Of a stretch of DNA of 18,514 nt, positions 6,024-18,514 are shown piece after piece. The DNA lies in the NCBI GenBank assembly GCA_964383855.1, contig CAYLIP010000049.1, positions 1 through 18,514 of the forward strand, written 5' to 3'. The DNA is from CAZHAC01 sp964383855 (lineage in GTDB: Bacteria > Chloroflexota > Dormibacteria > Dormibacterales > Dormibacteraceae). The notes below the pieces were generated by a model that worked only from the letters and a program-made list of their open reading frames with translations, did not search any database and was not told where the DNA came from. A program made the position numbers and the translations under genes. Within the stretch, counting starts at the first letter, position 1. The number at the start of each line of letters is the position of its first letter.

Positions 6024-6199
6024 ACGCCGCCCGCCCACCCGCCCNNNNNNNNNNNNNNNNNNNNNNNNNNNNNNNNNNNNNNNNNNNNNNNNNNNNNNNN
6101 NNNNNNNNNNNNNNNNNNNNNNNNNNNNNNNNNNNNNNNNNNNNGCGCATGTGCGGGCGCATGCGCCTTATTTCGGGCACGCCGCCCGCCCACCCGCCC
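5990..6199. other. Unmerged contig overlap: 55-bp duplicate flanking 100 N
   Basis: 5990-6044 and 6145-6199 are identical 55-mers around exactly 100 N (6045-6144). As at 2005-2214, this is a k=55 scaffold join. The extra repeat core at 6145 is therefore not a fourth unit. After collapse, the convergent intergenic region (5880-6216) is about 182 bp and holds only the repeat array and a C-rich tract. The assembly probably broke here because the repeat occurs elsewhere in the genome. Confidence 0.85.
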
Positions 6200-6216
6200 G
6201 CCCCCCGCCCGCCCCC

Positions 6217-7017
6217 TCAGCCCCCAGGCGTGAAGCTCAGCATCACGCGCCCCTGCGACTGCGGCTTGGCCAGCGTGGCCTGGGCATCCATCGCCGACTC
6301 CATCAGCGACCAGCTGTAGGGGTAGCGCTGGCCCTGGCTGATCCCCGAGTCGTTGGCGTACACCGTGCTGCCGTCATAGCCGATCAGCACGATCACGTGG
6401 TAAACCCCGGGCGAGCCGTAGTAGGGCGCGATCTTCTGGCCCCCGGGCGCCCCGTGGGTGTTGACCGGGATCAGGACCGGCCGGCCCGCGGCCAGCGCGG
6501 CCTTGACGTTGTCGAGGGTGGCGGGCTGGATCCGGCCGTCGAAGTTGTAGATCGTCTTCCCGATCGCCGCCACCCTGTCCAGTGACAGATCGAGCACCCC
6601 CGGGTAGGTCTGCCGCTCCACCGCCACGATCTGGCTCATGGCCTGGTCGGCCTCCGCGGCCGGGATCTTGTCGCCGGGATAGGTGACGCCCCTGTAGTAG
6701 CGACCGGCCATGAGCAGGGCGGCCGCTTCGCAGTACTCCTCGTGAGCGGCATCCCAGTTGCCGTAAGGGGCCTGCACCGTGTAGGGCACGCCCTTGATGA
6801 AGAGCGAAGGCGGCAGCGGGGAGGGCGACGCCGCCGGCGAGAGCGTGGGGAGAGCCGTGGGGGCGGCCGTGGGCAGGGCCGAGATCACGACCGCGGTGCT
6901 CGGCACCGGGCGCGCGACCAGCTCGGAGTGCCGCGAGTCGTGGAGCGCCAGGCCGGCGGCGCCCACGCCGGCAAGGACCGCGACCAGCGCGAAGGCGGCC
7001 TCCATCCTCGGCAGCAT
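6217..7017 (-). CDS. Membrane-anchored C39-like (C39_2) cysteine peptidase
   Basis: 266 residues. The N-terminus has one hydrophobic segment (about 8-25), giving a signal anchor or signal peptide. An Ala/Pro/Ser/Thr-rich linker (about 45-70) follows, so the enzyme domain sits outside the membrane. The domain starts VPYTVQAPYGNWDAAHEEYC, with Cys96 as the likely nucleophile. YHVIVLIGYD supplies His207, and the YANDSG segment supplies Asn222 or Asp223. These are the family's expected catalytic positions. C39_2 proteins are papain-like and mostly of unknown substrate. There is no ABC transporter domain, so it is not a bacteriocin exporter. Divergent from the flippase gene, with only 21 bp between start codons, which hints at an envelope role. 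Confidence 0.8.
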   Translation of the reverse strand: MLPRMEAAFALVAVLAGVGAAGLALHDSRHSELVARPVPSTAVVISALPTAAPTALPTLSPAASPSPLPPSLFIKGVPYTVQAPYGNWDAAHEEYCEAAALLMAGRYYRGVTYPGDKIPAAEADQAMSQIVAVERQTYPGVLDLSLDRVAAIGKTIYNFDGRIQPATLDNVKAALAAGRPVLIPVNTHGAPGGQKIAPYYGSPGVYHVIVLIGYDGSTVYANDSGISQGQRYPYSWSLMESAMDAQATLAKPQSQGRVMLSFTPGG

Positions 7018-7038
7018 TGCGTTCGTACGATAGCCGCC
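7018..7038. promoter_or_regulatory. Compact bidirectional promoter, probably giving leaderless mRNAs
   Basis: In 21 bp, TACGAT (7026-7031, + strand) lies 7 bases before the GTG at 7039. TATCGT (7032-7027, minus strand) lies 9 bases before the ATG at 7017. Both fit TAnnnT-type -10 elements at the distance seen for leaderless genes. They share the palindrome TCGTACGA (7023-7030). No convincing -35 or Shine-Dalgarno is visible for either gene. Confidence 0.45.
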
Positions 7039-8481
7039 GTGGCGGGAGATCCGGCTGCAGCCGGAAGCGTGCGGCTGGGTTCCCGGGCTGTCCGCAACAG
7101 CCTCCTCGTGCTCGGTGCGCGCGTCGTCTCCCGACTGGTCGCGCTGGTCACCGTGGTCATCCTCGCCAACCATCTGGGCGCCGCCGCCTACGGCCGCTAC
7201 ACCACGATGGTCGCCTACAGCGCGCTGGTCAGCGTTCTCGCCGACCTGGGCCTGAACACCCTCTTCACGCGCGAGGCCGCGCGCCAGCCGGAGCGCCTGG
7301 GCCGCTTCCTGGCCACGCTGCTCGGCGGCAAGGCGATCCTCGGCGTGCTTGCCTTCGCCGTCCTCGCCGCCGCCCTGGCGATCGCGGGCGTGGGCTCCCT
7401 GGCGGTGCCGGCGGGCTGCCTGCTGGTCGCCACCACCTACTCGGCGCTGCTTCGCAACACGTTCTATGCCCTGGGCCGGCTCGAGTTCGAGGCGGTCGCC
7501 ATCCTCCTCGAGATCGCGGTCCAGGCCGCGGGCATCCTGGCCGGCGCCAGGGCCGGCGCCGGCGTCGCCTTCTTCGTCTGGGTCTACGTGGCCTCGGCGC
7601 TGGCCACCGCGGGCTTTGCCGCGGCCGTCATCAGCGGCGCCCGGCTGGCCCGCCTCGGCCTCGACCTCGACCTCGGCCTGCTCCAGCGCTGGCTCCGGTT
7701 GAGCCTCCCGTTCGCCGTCGGCTTCCTCCTCACCAACCTCTACTTCCGCGCCGACGTGCCCATCCTCCAGCACTTCAGGGCCTTCCGGGAGGTCGGCTGG
7801 TACACGTTCGCCTACAAGCCCTTCGAGGCCCTCCAGTTCATCCCGCTGGCCATCCAGACCGTCGTCTACCCGGTGCTCGCGGTGTACCACCGGCAGTCGC
7901 CGGAGCGGGTCAGGCCCGCCTACGAGCGGTTCTTCAAGGTGCTCGTGCTGCTGGGCTGGCCGCTCACGGTGGGGACGTTCGTCCTCGTTCACCCGGTGGG
8001 CCGGATCTTCCGGCTCTTCCCGGAATCCGAGCCGTCGCTGCGCATCCTGAGCCTCGGCATCGTCTTTCTCTTCGCCAACTCGGCCTTCACGGCCATGCTC
8101 TACGCGATCGACCGCCAGGACCGCTTTGCCTGGTCGACCGCGGTCGCGGTGGCGGTCAACATCGGGCTGAACCTGATCCTGATCCCGGCCGCCGGATACC
8201 TGGCGGCGAGCGCGACCACGGTCATCACCGAGGCCGCCTTCGCGATCGCCGCCTCGGTCTTCGTGGCCCGCGCCTACCCGCTGCCCTGGTTCCGGCTGAG
8301 CTGGCGGATCCTGCTCGCCGGCCTCTACATGGGCGCGGTCCTGCTCCCCTTCACCCGGCACTCGGTCTACTACGCTGTGCCCGTGGGCACGGTCGCCTAC
8401 CTGGCCACGATCGTCGCCCTGCGCGCCTTCACCCCGGAGGAGCTCCGGCTCTTCGTGCGCGGGCTCAGGCCCGCGGCATGA
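7039..8481 (+). CDS. Flippase of the polysaccharide-biosynthesis (Wzx/MVF) type
   Basis: 480 residues, with about 12-14 hydrophobic segments spread along the whole length. The start resembles O-antigen and teichoic-acid flippases: RNSLLVLGARVVSRLVALV, then ILANHLGAAAYGRYTTMVAYSALVSVLADLGLNTLFTREAAR (a long motif spanning about residues 40-80). The central YFRADVPILQHF and GWYTFAYKPFEALQFIP match the seventh-helix region of this family. It would move lipid-linked glycans across the cytoplasmic membrane. GTG 7039 is favoured by the -10 element 7 bases upstream; GTG 7069 is possible. Overlaps the hydrolase gene by ATGA. No glycan-assembly genes are adjacent, so the substrate is unknown. Confidence 0.8.
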   Translation: MAGDPAAAGSVRLGSRAVRNSLLVLGARVVSRLVALVTVVILANHLGAAAYGRYTTMVAYSALVSVLADLGLNTLFTREAARQPERLGRFLATLLGGKAILGVLAFAVLAAALAIAGVGSLAVPAGCLLVATTYSALLRNTFYALGRLEFEAVAILLEIAVQAAGILAGARAGAGVAFFVWVYVASALATAGFAAAVISGARLARLGLDLDLGLLQRWLRLSLPFAVGFLLTNLYFRADVPILQHFRAFREVGWYTFAYKPFEALQFIPLAIQTVVYPVLAVYHRQSPERVRPAYERFFKVLVLLGWPLTVGTFVLVHPVGRIFRLFPESEPSLRILSLGIVFLFANSAFTAMLYAIDRQDRFAWSTAVAVAVNIGLNLILIPAAGYLAASATTVITEAAFAIAASVFVARAYPLPWFRLSWRILLAGLYMGAVLLPFTRHSVYYAVPVGTVAYLATIVALRAFTPEELRLFVRGLRPAA

Positions 8482-9323
8482 CCGAGGAGCTGCGGCTGCG
8501 CGCGAACGGGCTCCAGTTCCGCGCCCTGGCGGCCGGTCCCGAAGACGGCCCGCCGGTCCTGCTCCTGCACGGCTTTCCCGAAGGGGCGGAGTCCTGGCTG
8601 CCACAGCTGGAAGCGCTGGCCGGGGCCGGCCTGAGGGCCGTCGCCCCCGATCTCCGGGGCTACGGCGGCACCGACATGCCCGAGGGGGAGGCGGCCTACG
8701 GGATCGACGCGCTGCTCGCCGACGTCAGGGGCCTGGTCGAGGCCATCGGCTCCCCGGCGCACCTGGCCGGGCATGACTGGGGCGCCCTCATCGGCTGGGT
8801 CTTCGCCGGCCGGCATCCGATGCTGGTGAGGAGCTGGGCCGCCCTCTCGGTGGGTCACCCCAACGCCACCGCCAAGGCGGTCGCCGAAAGCCAGGAGCAG
8901 CGCGAGGCATCGGCCTACATCCGGCTCTTCCGGAAGGCGGGGAAGGCGGAGCAGGTCCTCTCGGAGAACGGCTTCCAGCGTCTCCGCGCCATTTTCGGCG
9001 CCAGCTTGCCGCAGCGGATCGTCGATCGATACCTCGAGGGCCTGGAGCGGCCGGGGCGGCTGACAGCGGCCCTCAACTACTACCGCACAGCCCTTCCGCA
9101 GCTGGCGCTTGCGGCCCGCGACGTCCGCGTCCCGACCCGCCTGATCTGGGGCGACCGCGACGCTGCGCTGCGCCGCCTCCAGGCCGACCTCACCGCCCGC
9201 TGCGTGAGCGGACCCTATGACCTTCACGTGCTCGACGGCGCCGGGCACTGGCTCCAGCACGAGCGCCCGGACGAGGTCTCCGAGCTGCTCCTCGCCCTTT
9301 GCCAACAGGGGGCAGACCGCTAA
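8478..9323 (+). CDS. Alpha/beta hydrolase, epoxide-hydrolase-like
   Basis: 281 residues. HGFPE (31-35) forms the oxyanion region. GHDWGALIGW places the nucleophile at Asp100 rather than Ser, as in epoxide hydrolases and haloalkane dehalogenases. LIWGDRDAAL offers the acid at Asp226 or Asp228, and GAGHWLQHE gives His257. Tyrosines in the cap (Tyr147, Tyr201 or Tyr202) could be the epoxide-activating pair. HGFPE plus GHDWG favours soluble epoxide hydrolase over dehalogenase. Translationally coupled to the flippase (ATGA). The physiological substrate is not evident. Confidence 0.85.
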   Translation: MTEELRLRANGLQFRALAAGPEDGPPVLLLHGFPEGAESWLPQLEALAGAGLRAVAPDLRGYGGTDMPEGEAAYGIDALLADVRGLVEAIGSPAHLAGHDWGALIGWVFAGRHPMLVRSWAALSVGHPNATAKAVAESQEQREASAYIRLFRKAGKAEQVLSENGFQRLRAIFGASLPQRIVDRYLEGLERPGRLTAALNYYRTALPQLALAARDVRVPTRLIWGDRDAALRRLQADLTARCVSGPYDLHVLDGAGHWLQHERPDEVSELLLALCQQGADR

Positions 9324-9336
9324 ACTGCCCAGCGCG

Positions 9337-9633
9337 ATGGAGTCCGGGGACCACCAGCTTCCGCACGACGAACGGCGCAACCGGCTGCGCCGCCTGGACG
9401 ACGTCCTGGAGGCGCTCGAGCAGCTCAACCTGCACGACCGCACGGAGCTCCCCGAGACGCTCCACATCCGGCTTCTGGAGATCGGTGTCGAGACGCCCGA
9501 GAAGTTCACGATCACGCAGCTGATCGAGAAGGTGTGGGCCGTCCAGCAGCCCTATCTCGTCAAGGTGGTGGTCGAGCGCCGCCGCCGCCGGCGCCGCCGG
9601 GCGCCGCTCGACCTGATGGCCCCGATCACCTGA
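9337..9633 (+). CDS. Hypothetical protein with poly-arginine tail
   Basis: 98 residues, not recognised. It is predicted mostly helical: a charged N-terminal half (ERRNRLRRLDDVLEALEQLN) is followed by TPEKFTITQLIEKVWAVQQPYL. The C-terminus carries eight consecutive arginines and then APLDLMAPIT. The strongly basic tail suggests binding to nucleic acid or acidic lipid, but this is inference. The ATG lies 13 bp after the hydrolase stop. TAAACT (9321-9326), which includes that stop codon, may be a -10 element for a very short leader. Confidence 0.6.
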   Translation: MESGDHQLPHDERRNRLRRLDDVLEALEQLNLHDRTELPETLHIRLLEIGVETPEKFTITQLIEKVWAVQQPYLVKVVVERRRRRRRRAPLDLMAPIT

Positions 9634-9644
9634 CAGAGCTGCCA

Positions 9645-10028
9645 GTGAACGCCCGGCGGATAAAGGGAAGGGGCGAGCGCCGGGGCGTGTCCGGGCTCGG
9701 CCTGGTCATGGTCGTGGCCGGGCTGCTGGCGCTGGCCATCACCTACTCGGCGCTGCCGCCCTCGATCTACCGGCTCTGGCCGCTGCTCCTGGTCGCGCTC
9801 GGCGTGTTCGGACTGCTGCGCCGCCCCGGATGGGTCCGGGAGCTGGACTTCACGATGCCCGGGTTCAGCCGCGCCGCCGACCGTCCGCGGCGGGTCTTCA
9901 GCCTGGCCCTGATCGGCGTCGGCCTGGTCGCCCTGCTCTTCACCTTCCGGCTGGTCGATGAGCGCATAGTGGGTCCGGTGGTGCTGATCGGGCTTGGCCT
10001 TCTGCTCCTCTGGCGGAGGTCGCGCTAG
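9645..10028 (+). CDS. Small four-helix membrane protein, DUF5668/LiaF-like
   Basis: About 127 residues from GTG 9645; GTG 9687 is an alternative and would only trim the basic N-terminus. Four hydrophobic helices are visible: GLGLVMVVAGLLALAITY, LWPLLLVALGVFGLL, FSLALIGVGLVALLFTF and VGPVVLIGLGLLLLW. The WPLLLVALG and GPVVLIGLGLLLLWRR pattern recalls the LiaI/LiaF-like (DUF5668) membrane module of envelope-stress proteins, but no sensory C-terminal domain follows. Its last 35 bp overlap the start region of the phosphatase gene. Confidence 0.6.
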   Translation: MNARRIKGRGERRGVSGLGLVMVVAGLLALAITYSALPPSIYRLWPLLLVALGVFGLLRRPGWVRELDFTMPGFSRAADRPRRVFSLALIGVGLVALLFTFRLVDERIVGPVVLIGLGLLLLWRRSR

Positions 10029-10848
10029 CACGGAGGCAATAGCGTGGGTCTCGGCCTTCGCCGAGATCGCCGACAGCGTCCGCGTCGCCGCCGCCCGGCT
10101 GTCGGGCACCGAGGCGGGACGCGCCGAGCTCAGCCAGGGCGCCGGCGGTGACGTCACCGTCGAGATCGACCGCGTCGCCGAGGAGGTCGTGCTCGACGGC
10201 CTGCGGGCGATCGCGGAGCGCGGCGAGCGGTTCTCGATCCTGTCCGAGGAGACCGGCCATGTGAGCCACGGCGCCGACTGGCCGCTGGTTCTCGTCGATC
10301 CCATCGACGGCAGCCTCAACGCCAAGCAGGGCCTGCCCGTCTACGCGGTCATGCTCACCCTGCTCGACGGTCCCCGGCTCGGCGACGCCCTGGTCGGGCA
10401 CGTGCTCAACCTGGCCACCGGCGAAGCCTTCACGGCCGTGCGCGGCGACGGCTTCTACCGCAATGGGCGGCGGGTGCAGACGCTGCCGCCCAGCCCCGGC
10501 CGCCGCCAGTTCGAGCTGGTGGCGCTGGAGAGCTCTCCGCGCGCGGTCCTGGGCGCCCGGGCCCTGCTCGAGCGCGCCGCCAAGGTGCGCGTCCTGGGTT
10601 CGATGGCCCTCTCCATCGTCCACGCGGCGACCGGCGGCGTCGACGTGTTCGCGGCGCCCTTCAAGGCTCGCGCCTTCGACATGTCGGCGAGCCTGCTCAT
10701 GCTCCGCGAGGCGGGGGGGACGGCGACCGACTGCGAGGGCGGCGACGTGATGGCGGTCGAGGCGGGCCTGGAATCCCGCAGCAGTCTCCTCTGCGCGCTC
10801 GACGCCCGGCTGCACCGGCTTGCCCTCGAGGCGCTGGCGCAGCCGTGA
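9994..10848 (+). CDS. Inositol-monophosphatase-family phosphatase
   Basis: 284 residues from TTG 9994. Metal-binding motifs of the Mg-dependent, Li-sensitive phosphatase family are present: LSEETG (Glu85, Glu86), VDPIDGSLN (Asp102, Asp105) and the third Asp in ARAFDMSASLLMLREAGG. The third motif has Phe instead of the usual Trp before Asp. Family substrates include inositol phosphates, sugar bisphosphates and 3'-phosphoadenosine phosphate, and the sequence does not choose among them. TTG is the only standard in-frame start. A GGAGG at 10032 precedes a GTG (10044) that is out of frame, so the true start is uncertain. Coupled by GTGA to the glycosyltransferase, suggesting a sugar-phosphate substrate. 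Confidence 0.8.
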   Translation: MAFCSSGGGRASTEAIAWVSAFAEIADSVRVAAARLSGTEAGRAELSQGAGGDVTVEIDRVAEEVVLDGLRAIAERGERFSILSEETGHVSHGADWPLVLVDPIDGSLNAKQGLPVYAVMLTLLDGPRLGDALVGHVLNLATGEAFTAVRGDGFYRNGRRVQTLPPSPGRRQFELVALESSPRAVLGARALLERAAKVRVLGSMALSIVHAATGGVDVFAAPFKARAFDMSASLLMLREAGGTATDCEGGDVMAVEAGLESRSSLLCALDARLHRLALEALAQP

Positions 10849-12125
10849 CCTCACCGCCGGAGAGCACCATCTTCGTGCTCCTCTCATTCGAAGGTCCGGA
10901 CGTCTACAGCCAGGCCGGTGGGCTTGGCGTGCGGATGAAGGAGCTGTCGCGCGCGCTCGCCGAGAGCGGTTACGAGACGCACCTCTTCTTCGTGGGCGAT
11001 CCCGAGCTGCCCGCGGTCGAGAGCCAGGTCGAGGGCCGGCTCACGCTCCACCGCTGGGCGCAGTGGATCTCCAGGGGCTACCGCGGCGGCGTCTACGAGG
11101 GAGAGGAGCACAAGCTCCTGGACTGGAACCGCAGCCTGCCGCCCTACCTTCTCGACCAGCTCTTCGAGCCCGCCGCGCGGGCCGGCAAGCGCGTGGTGGT
11201 GCTGGGCGAGGAGTGGCAGACCGCGCACTCGATGTCCCAGATCGCGGATGCCGTCTTCTACCGCGGGCTGCGCGACAGCGTGGTCATCCTCTGGAACGCC
11301 AACAACGTGTTCGGCTTCGAGCGGATCGATTGGCGGTCGCTCCAGAACGCGGCCACGCTGACCACGGTCAGCCGGTACATGAAGCACCGGATGTGGCAGG
11401 AGGGAGTGAACCCGATCGTGATCCCCAACGGCATCCCCCGGGACGCCATCGCCGACGCTCCCCCGGCCGGGGTCGAAGCCATGCGGGAGGCGGCGGCGGC
11501 GGAGCTGCTCTGCTTCAAGATCGGCCGCTTCGACCCCGACAAGCGCTGGCTGATGGCGATCACGGCGATCGGCCTGCTCAAGCGCAATGGAATGAAGGTC
11601 CGGCTGCTGATGCGCGGCGGCCGCGAGCCCCACGGCGCCGACGTGCTCGCGCACGCGGCGACCCATGGGCTGGCGGTCGAGGACGCGCGCTCGCCCCAGG
11701 ATGCCGCCGGCCTGGCCAGGCTCTTCCGCAACCACCCCCGGGCCGACGTCGTCAACCTGGTCTCCTTCCTGCCCGACCAGCTGCTGGGGACGATTTACGC
11801 GGCCTCCGACGCGGTGCTCGCCAACTCCGGGCACGAGCCCTTCGGGCTGGTCGGCCTGGAGGTGATGGCGGCGGGCGGGCTGGCGGTCACCGGCTCCACG
11901 GGCGAGGATTACGCGGAGCCCTTCCGAAACGCGGTGGTCCTCGAGACCGACGACCCGCTGGAGCTGGTGACGGCGCTCCGCCAGGTGCGCGAGCATCCCC
12001 AGTGGGCGGCCACGCTGAGGCGCCAGGGCCGGGCCACCGCCGAGGAGTTCACCTGGGACCGCGTGATCGAGCAGATCCTCTACCGGGTCGAGCTGGCCCA
12101 CGCTCGGCAGTCAGGGCTGCACTGA
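10845..12125 (+). CDS. GT-B glycosyltransferase (GT4/GT5-like) upstream of glgE
   Basis: 426 residues from GTG 10845, overlapping the phosphatase stop. The N-terminal domain opens FEGPDVYSQAGGLGVRMKEL (15-34), close to the AGGLG donor loop of glycogen synthases. The C-terminal domain has KIGRFDPDKRW (about 224-234) and the E-x7-E donor-binding motif EPFGLVGLE (about 331-339), typical of retaining GT4 and GT5 enzymes. In GlgE organisms such enzymes include GlgM, which makes maltose-1-phosphate from ADP-glucose and glucose-1-phosphate, and GlgA. Either role would fit the position 49 bp before glgE. Other hexosyl transfers are not excluded. Confidence 0.8.
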   Translation: MTSPPESTIFVLLSFEGPDVYSQAGGLGVRMKELSRALAESGYETHLFFVGDPELPAVESQVEGRLTLHRWAQWISRGYRGGVYEGEEHKLLDWNRSLPPYLLDQLFEPAARAGKRVVVLGEEWQTAHSMSQIADAVFYRGLRDSVVILWNANNVFGFERIDWRSLQNAATLTTVSRYMKHRMWQEGVNPIVIPNGIPRDAIADAPPAGVEAMREAAAAELLCFKIGRFDPDKRWLMAITAIGLLKRNGMKVRLLMRGGREPHGADVLAHAATHGLAVEDARSPQDAAGLARLFRNHPRADVVNLVSFLPDQLLGTIYAASDAVLANSGHEPFGLVGLEVMAAGGLAVTGSTGEDYAEPFRNAVVLETDDPLELVTALRQVREHPQWAATLRRQGRATAEEFTWDRVIEQILYRVELAHARQSGLH

Positions 12126-12174
12126 CGCCGGGACCTTCGCCCCGGGTCGCAGGTCCGTCCCCTGCTCTGACACC

Positions 12175-17362
<5,188 letters not shown>

Positions 17363-17366
<4 letters not shown>

Positions 17367-18514
17367 GGGCGGAGGCACCGAGCCTGCTCACCGAGCAGGA
17401 CCTCTACCTGTTCAACGAGGGCAGTCACTTCCGGCTCTGGGAGCGTTTGGGCGCGCATCCGGACCCCGAGCGGGGCGGCACCTACTTCGCGGTCTGGGCG
17501 CCCAACGCCGAGGCGGTCTCGGTCATAGGCGACTTCAACGGCTGGGACCCGCGCACCAGCCCCCTGCGCCCCCGCGGCTCCTCGGGCATCTGGGAGGGCT
17601 TTGCCTCCGGCGCCCAGAAGGGCAACGTCTACAAGTTCCACATCCGCGCCCGCAGCGGTGGCTGGAGCGGAGACAAGGCAGACCCGCTCGCGATCGCGGC
17701 CGAGGTGGCGCCCAAGACCGGGTCTGTGATCTGGGACCTCGGTTACGAGTGGGGCGACTCCGAATGGATGAAAGCACGCGCCCGCCACAACGGCGCCACC
17801 GCGCCCTGGTCCGTCTACGAGGTCCACCTGGGCTCCTGGATGCGCGACGTGCACGGAGGCAACCGCTCGCTCAGCTACCGCGAGCTGGCGCCGCGGCTGG
17901 CCGACTACTGCGAGCGGATGAACTTCACCCACGTGGAGCTCCTGCCGGTCACCGAGCACCCCTTCTTCGGGTCCTGGGGCTACCAGGCGACCGGCTTCTT
18001 CTCGCCGACCAGCCGGTACGGGCCGCCGCAGGATTTCATGCACCTGGTCGACAGCCTGCACCAGCGCGGGATCGGCGTCATCCTCGACTGGGTGCCCTCG
18101 CACTTCCCGACCGACGAGCACGGGTTGGGGTTCTTCGATGGCACGCACCTGTATGAGCACGCCGACCCCCGCCGCGGGTTCCATCCCGACTGGAACAGCT
18201 ACATCTTCAACTACGGCCGCCACGAGGTCCGCTCCTTCCTGATCTCCTCGGCCGTCTTCTGGCTGGAGCGATACCACGTCGACGGCATTCGGGTGGACGC
18301 GGTCGCCTCGATGCTCTACCTCGACTACTCGCGAAAGCAGGGGGAGTGGATCCCCAATGACTTCGGCGGCCGCGAAAACCTGGAGGCGATCGAGTTCCTG
18401 CGCCGTTTCAACGCCGAGGTCTATCGCGCCTTCCCCGACGTGCAGACGATCGCCGAGGAGTCGACGGCTTGGCCGCTGGTCTCGCGGCCGACCTACGTCG
18501 GCGGGCTGGGCTTC
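17363..18514 (+). CDS. glgB: 1,4-alpha-glucan branching enzyme GlgB (3' end outside the window)
   Basis: The first 384 residues are present and the frame is open to the right edge. A CBM48 domain starts early (FRLWERLGAHPDPERGGTYF, then WAPNAEAVSVIGDFNGWDP). The GH13 barrel follows with YEVHLGSWMR, LLPVTEHPFFGSWGYQATGFF, nucleophile Asp312 (GIRVDAVASMLYLDY) and acid Glu365 (IAEEST). The 53-residue spacing equals that of E. coli GlgB (Asp405, Glu458). The nucleophile lies about 93 residues earlier than in E. coli, so this is the short type lacking the N1 module. It adds alpha-1,6 branches to the GlgE product. The start overlaps the treS stop (ATGA), with GGAGG 7 bases upstream (17351-17355). 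Confidence 0.95.

Noticed and set aside
5661..6038. 125-codon minus-strand frame with in-frame AHAPAHA repeats over the second repeat array
   Set aside because: It has no plausible start, runs antisense into the zinc-ribbon gene and is interrupted by the N gap. The 42-bp period keeps any frame in register, so the peptide repeat is not evidence of coding.
6217..8604. 795-codon minus-strand frame extending from the C39 peptidase through the whole flippase gene
   Set aside because: The part beyond 7017 is low-complexity Glu/Arg/Gly-rich sequence antisense to a clear membrane protein. It is open only because stop codons are rare at this GC content.
7017..9323. 768-codon plus-strand frame running through the flippase region into the hydrolase
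   Set aside because: Only the portion from 8478 is homologous to a real family. The upstream part is an Arg/Pro-rich shadow of the flippase.
12126..12174. GC-rich inverted repeats (CCGGG/CCCGG at 12128-12145; GGACC/GGTCC at 12131-12156) as a terminator before glgE
   Set aside because: Stems are only 5 bp, compete with each other and have no T tract. Transcription probably continues into glgE.

Overview
This window is a very GC-rich bacterial chromosome segment with dense, mostly overlapping genes. It reads as a draft or metagenomic scaffold because it contains three runs of N. The organism is probably a high-GC Gram-positive-like lineage such as Actinobacteriota, Chloroflexota or Dormibacterota. 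That inference rests on a LexA box of the GAACnnnnGTTC type, an ImuA/ImuB/DnaE2 cassette with a DUF6504-like gene, GTG starts with few Shine-Dalgarno sites, and a GlgE-type glucan pathway. The sequence alone does not settle the phylum.

Left block, minus strand (1-4270): an SOS mutagenesis operon ordered imuA, imuB, a DUF6504-like gene and dnaE2, which runs off the left edge. It starts from a promoter whose 17-bp spacer holds a perfect LexA palindrome (4335-4348). The gap between imuB and the DUF6504-like gene is completely filled by a two-unit repeat element. That element carries a 26-codon reading frame coupled by ATGA at both ends. A 14-bp duplication at the next junction makes a 4-codon minigene just before dnaE2.

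Middle block (4375-10028): thiO (glycine oxidase), a small conserved-looking hypothetical and a small zinc-ribbon protein run to the right. They meet a C39-like cysteine peptidase coming from the other side. The convergent gap holds a three-unit, 42-bp tandem version of the same repeat element. The peptidase is divergent, across only 21 bp, from a flippase of the polysaccharide-export type. The flippase is followed by an epoxide-hydrolase-like alpha/beta hydrolase, an Arg-tailed hypothetical and a four-helix membrane protein.

Right block (9994-18514): a coupled run of inositol-monophosphatase-like phosphatase, glycosyltransferase, GlgE, a TreS-maltokinase fusion and GlgB (cut by the right edge). 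Together the last three convert trehalose to maltose, maltose to maltose-1-phosphate, maltose-1-phosphate to linear alpha-1,4-glucan, and that to branched glucan. The phosphatase and glycosyltransferase are probably part of the same carbohydrate programme, but their substrates are unknown.

Assembly notes. The two 100-N gaps (2060-2159 and 6045-6144) are each flanked by an identical 55-bp sequence, which is the signature of an unmerged k=55 contig overlap. Collapsing the first restores an intact gene in frame. The 17-N gap inside dnaE2 is under-sized: reading frame and family alignment both suggest about 100 missing bases.
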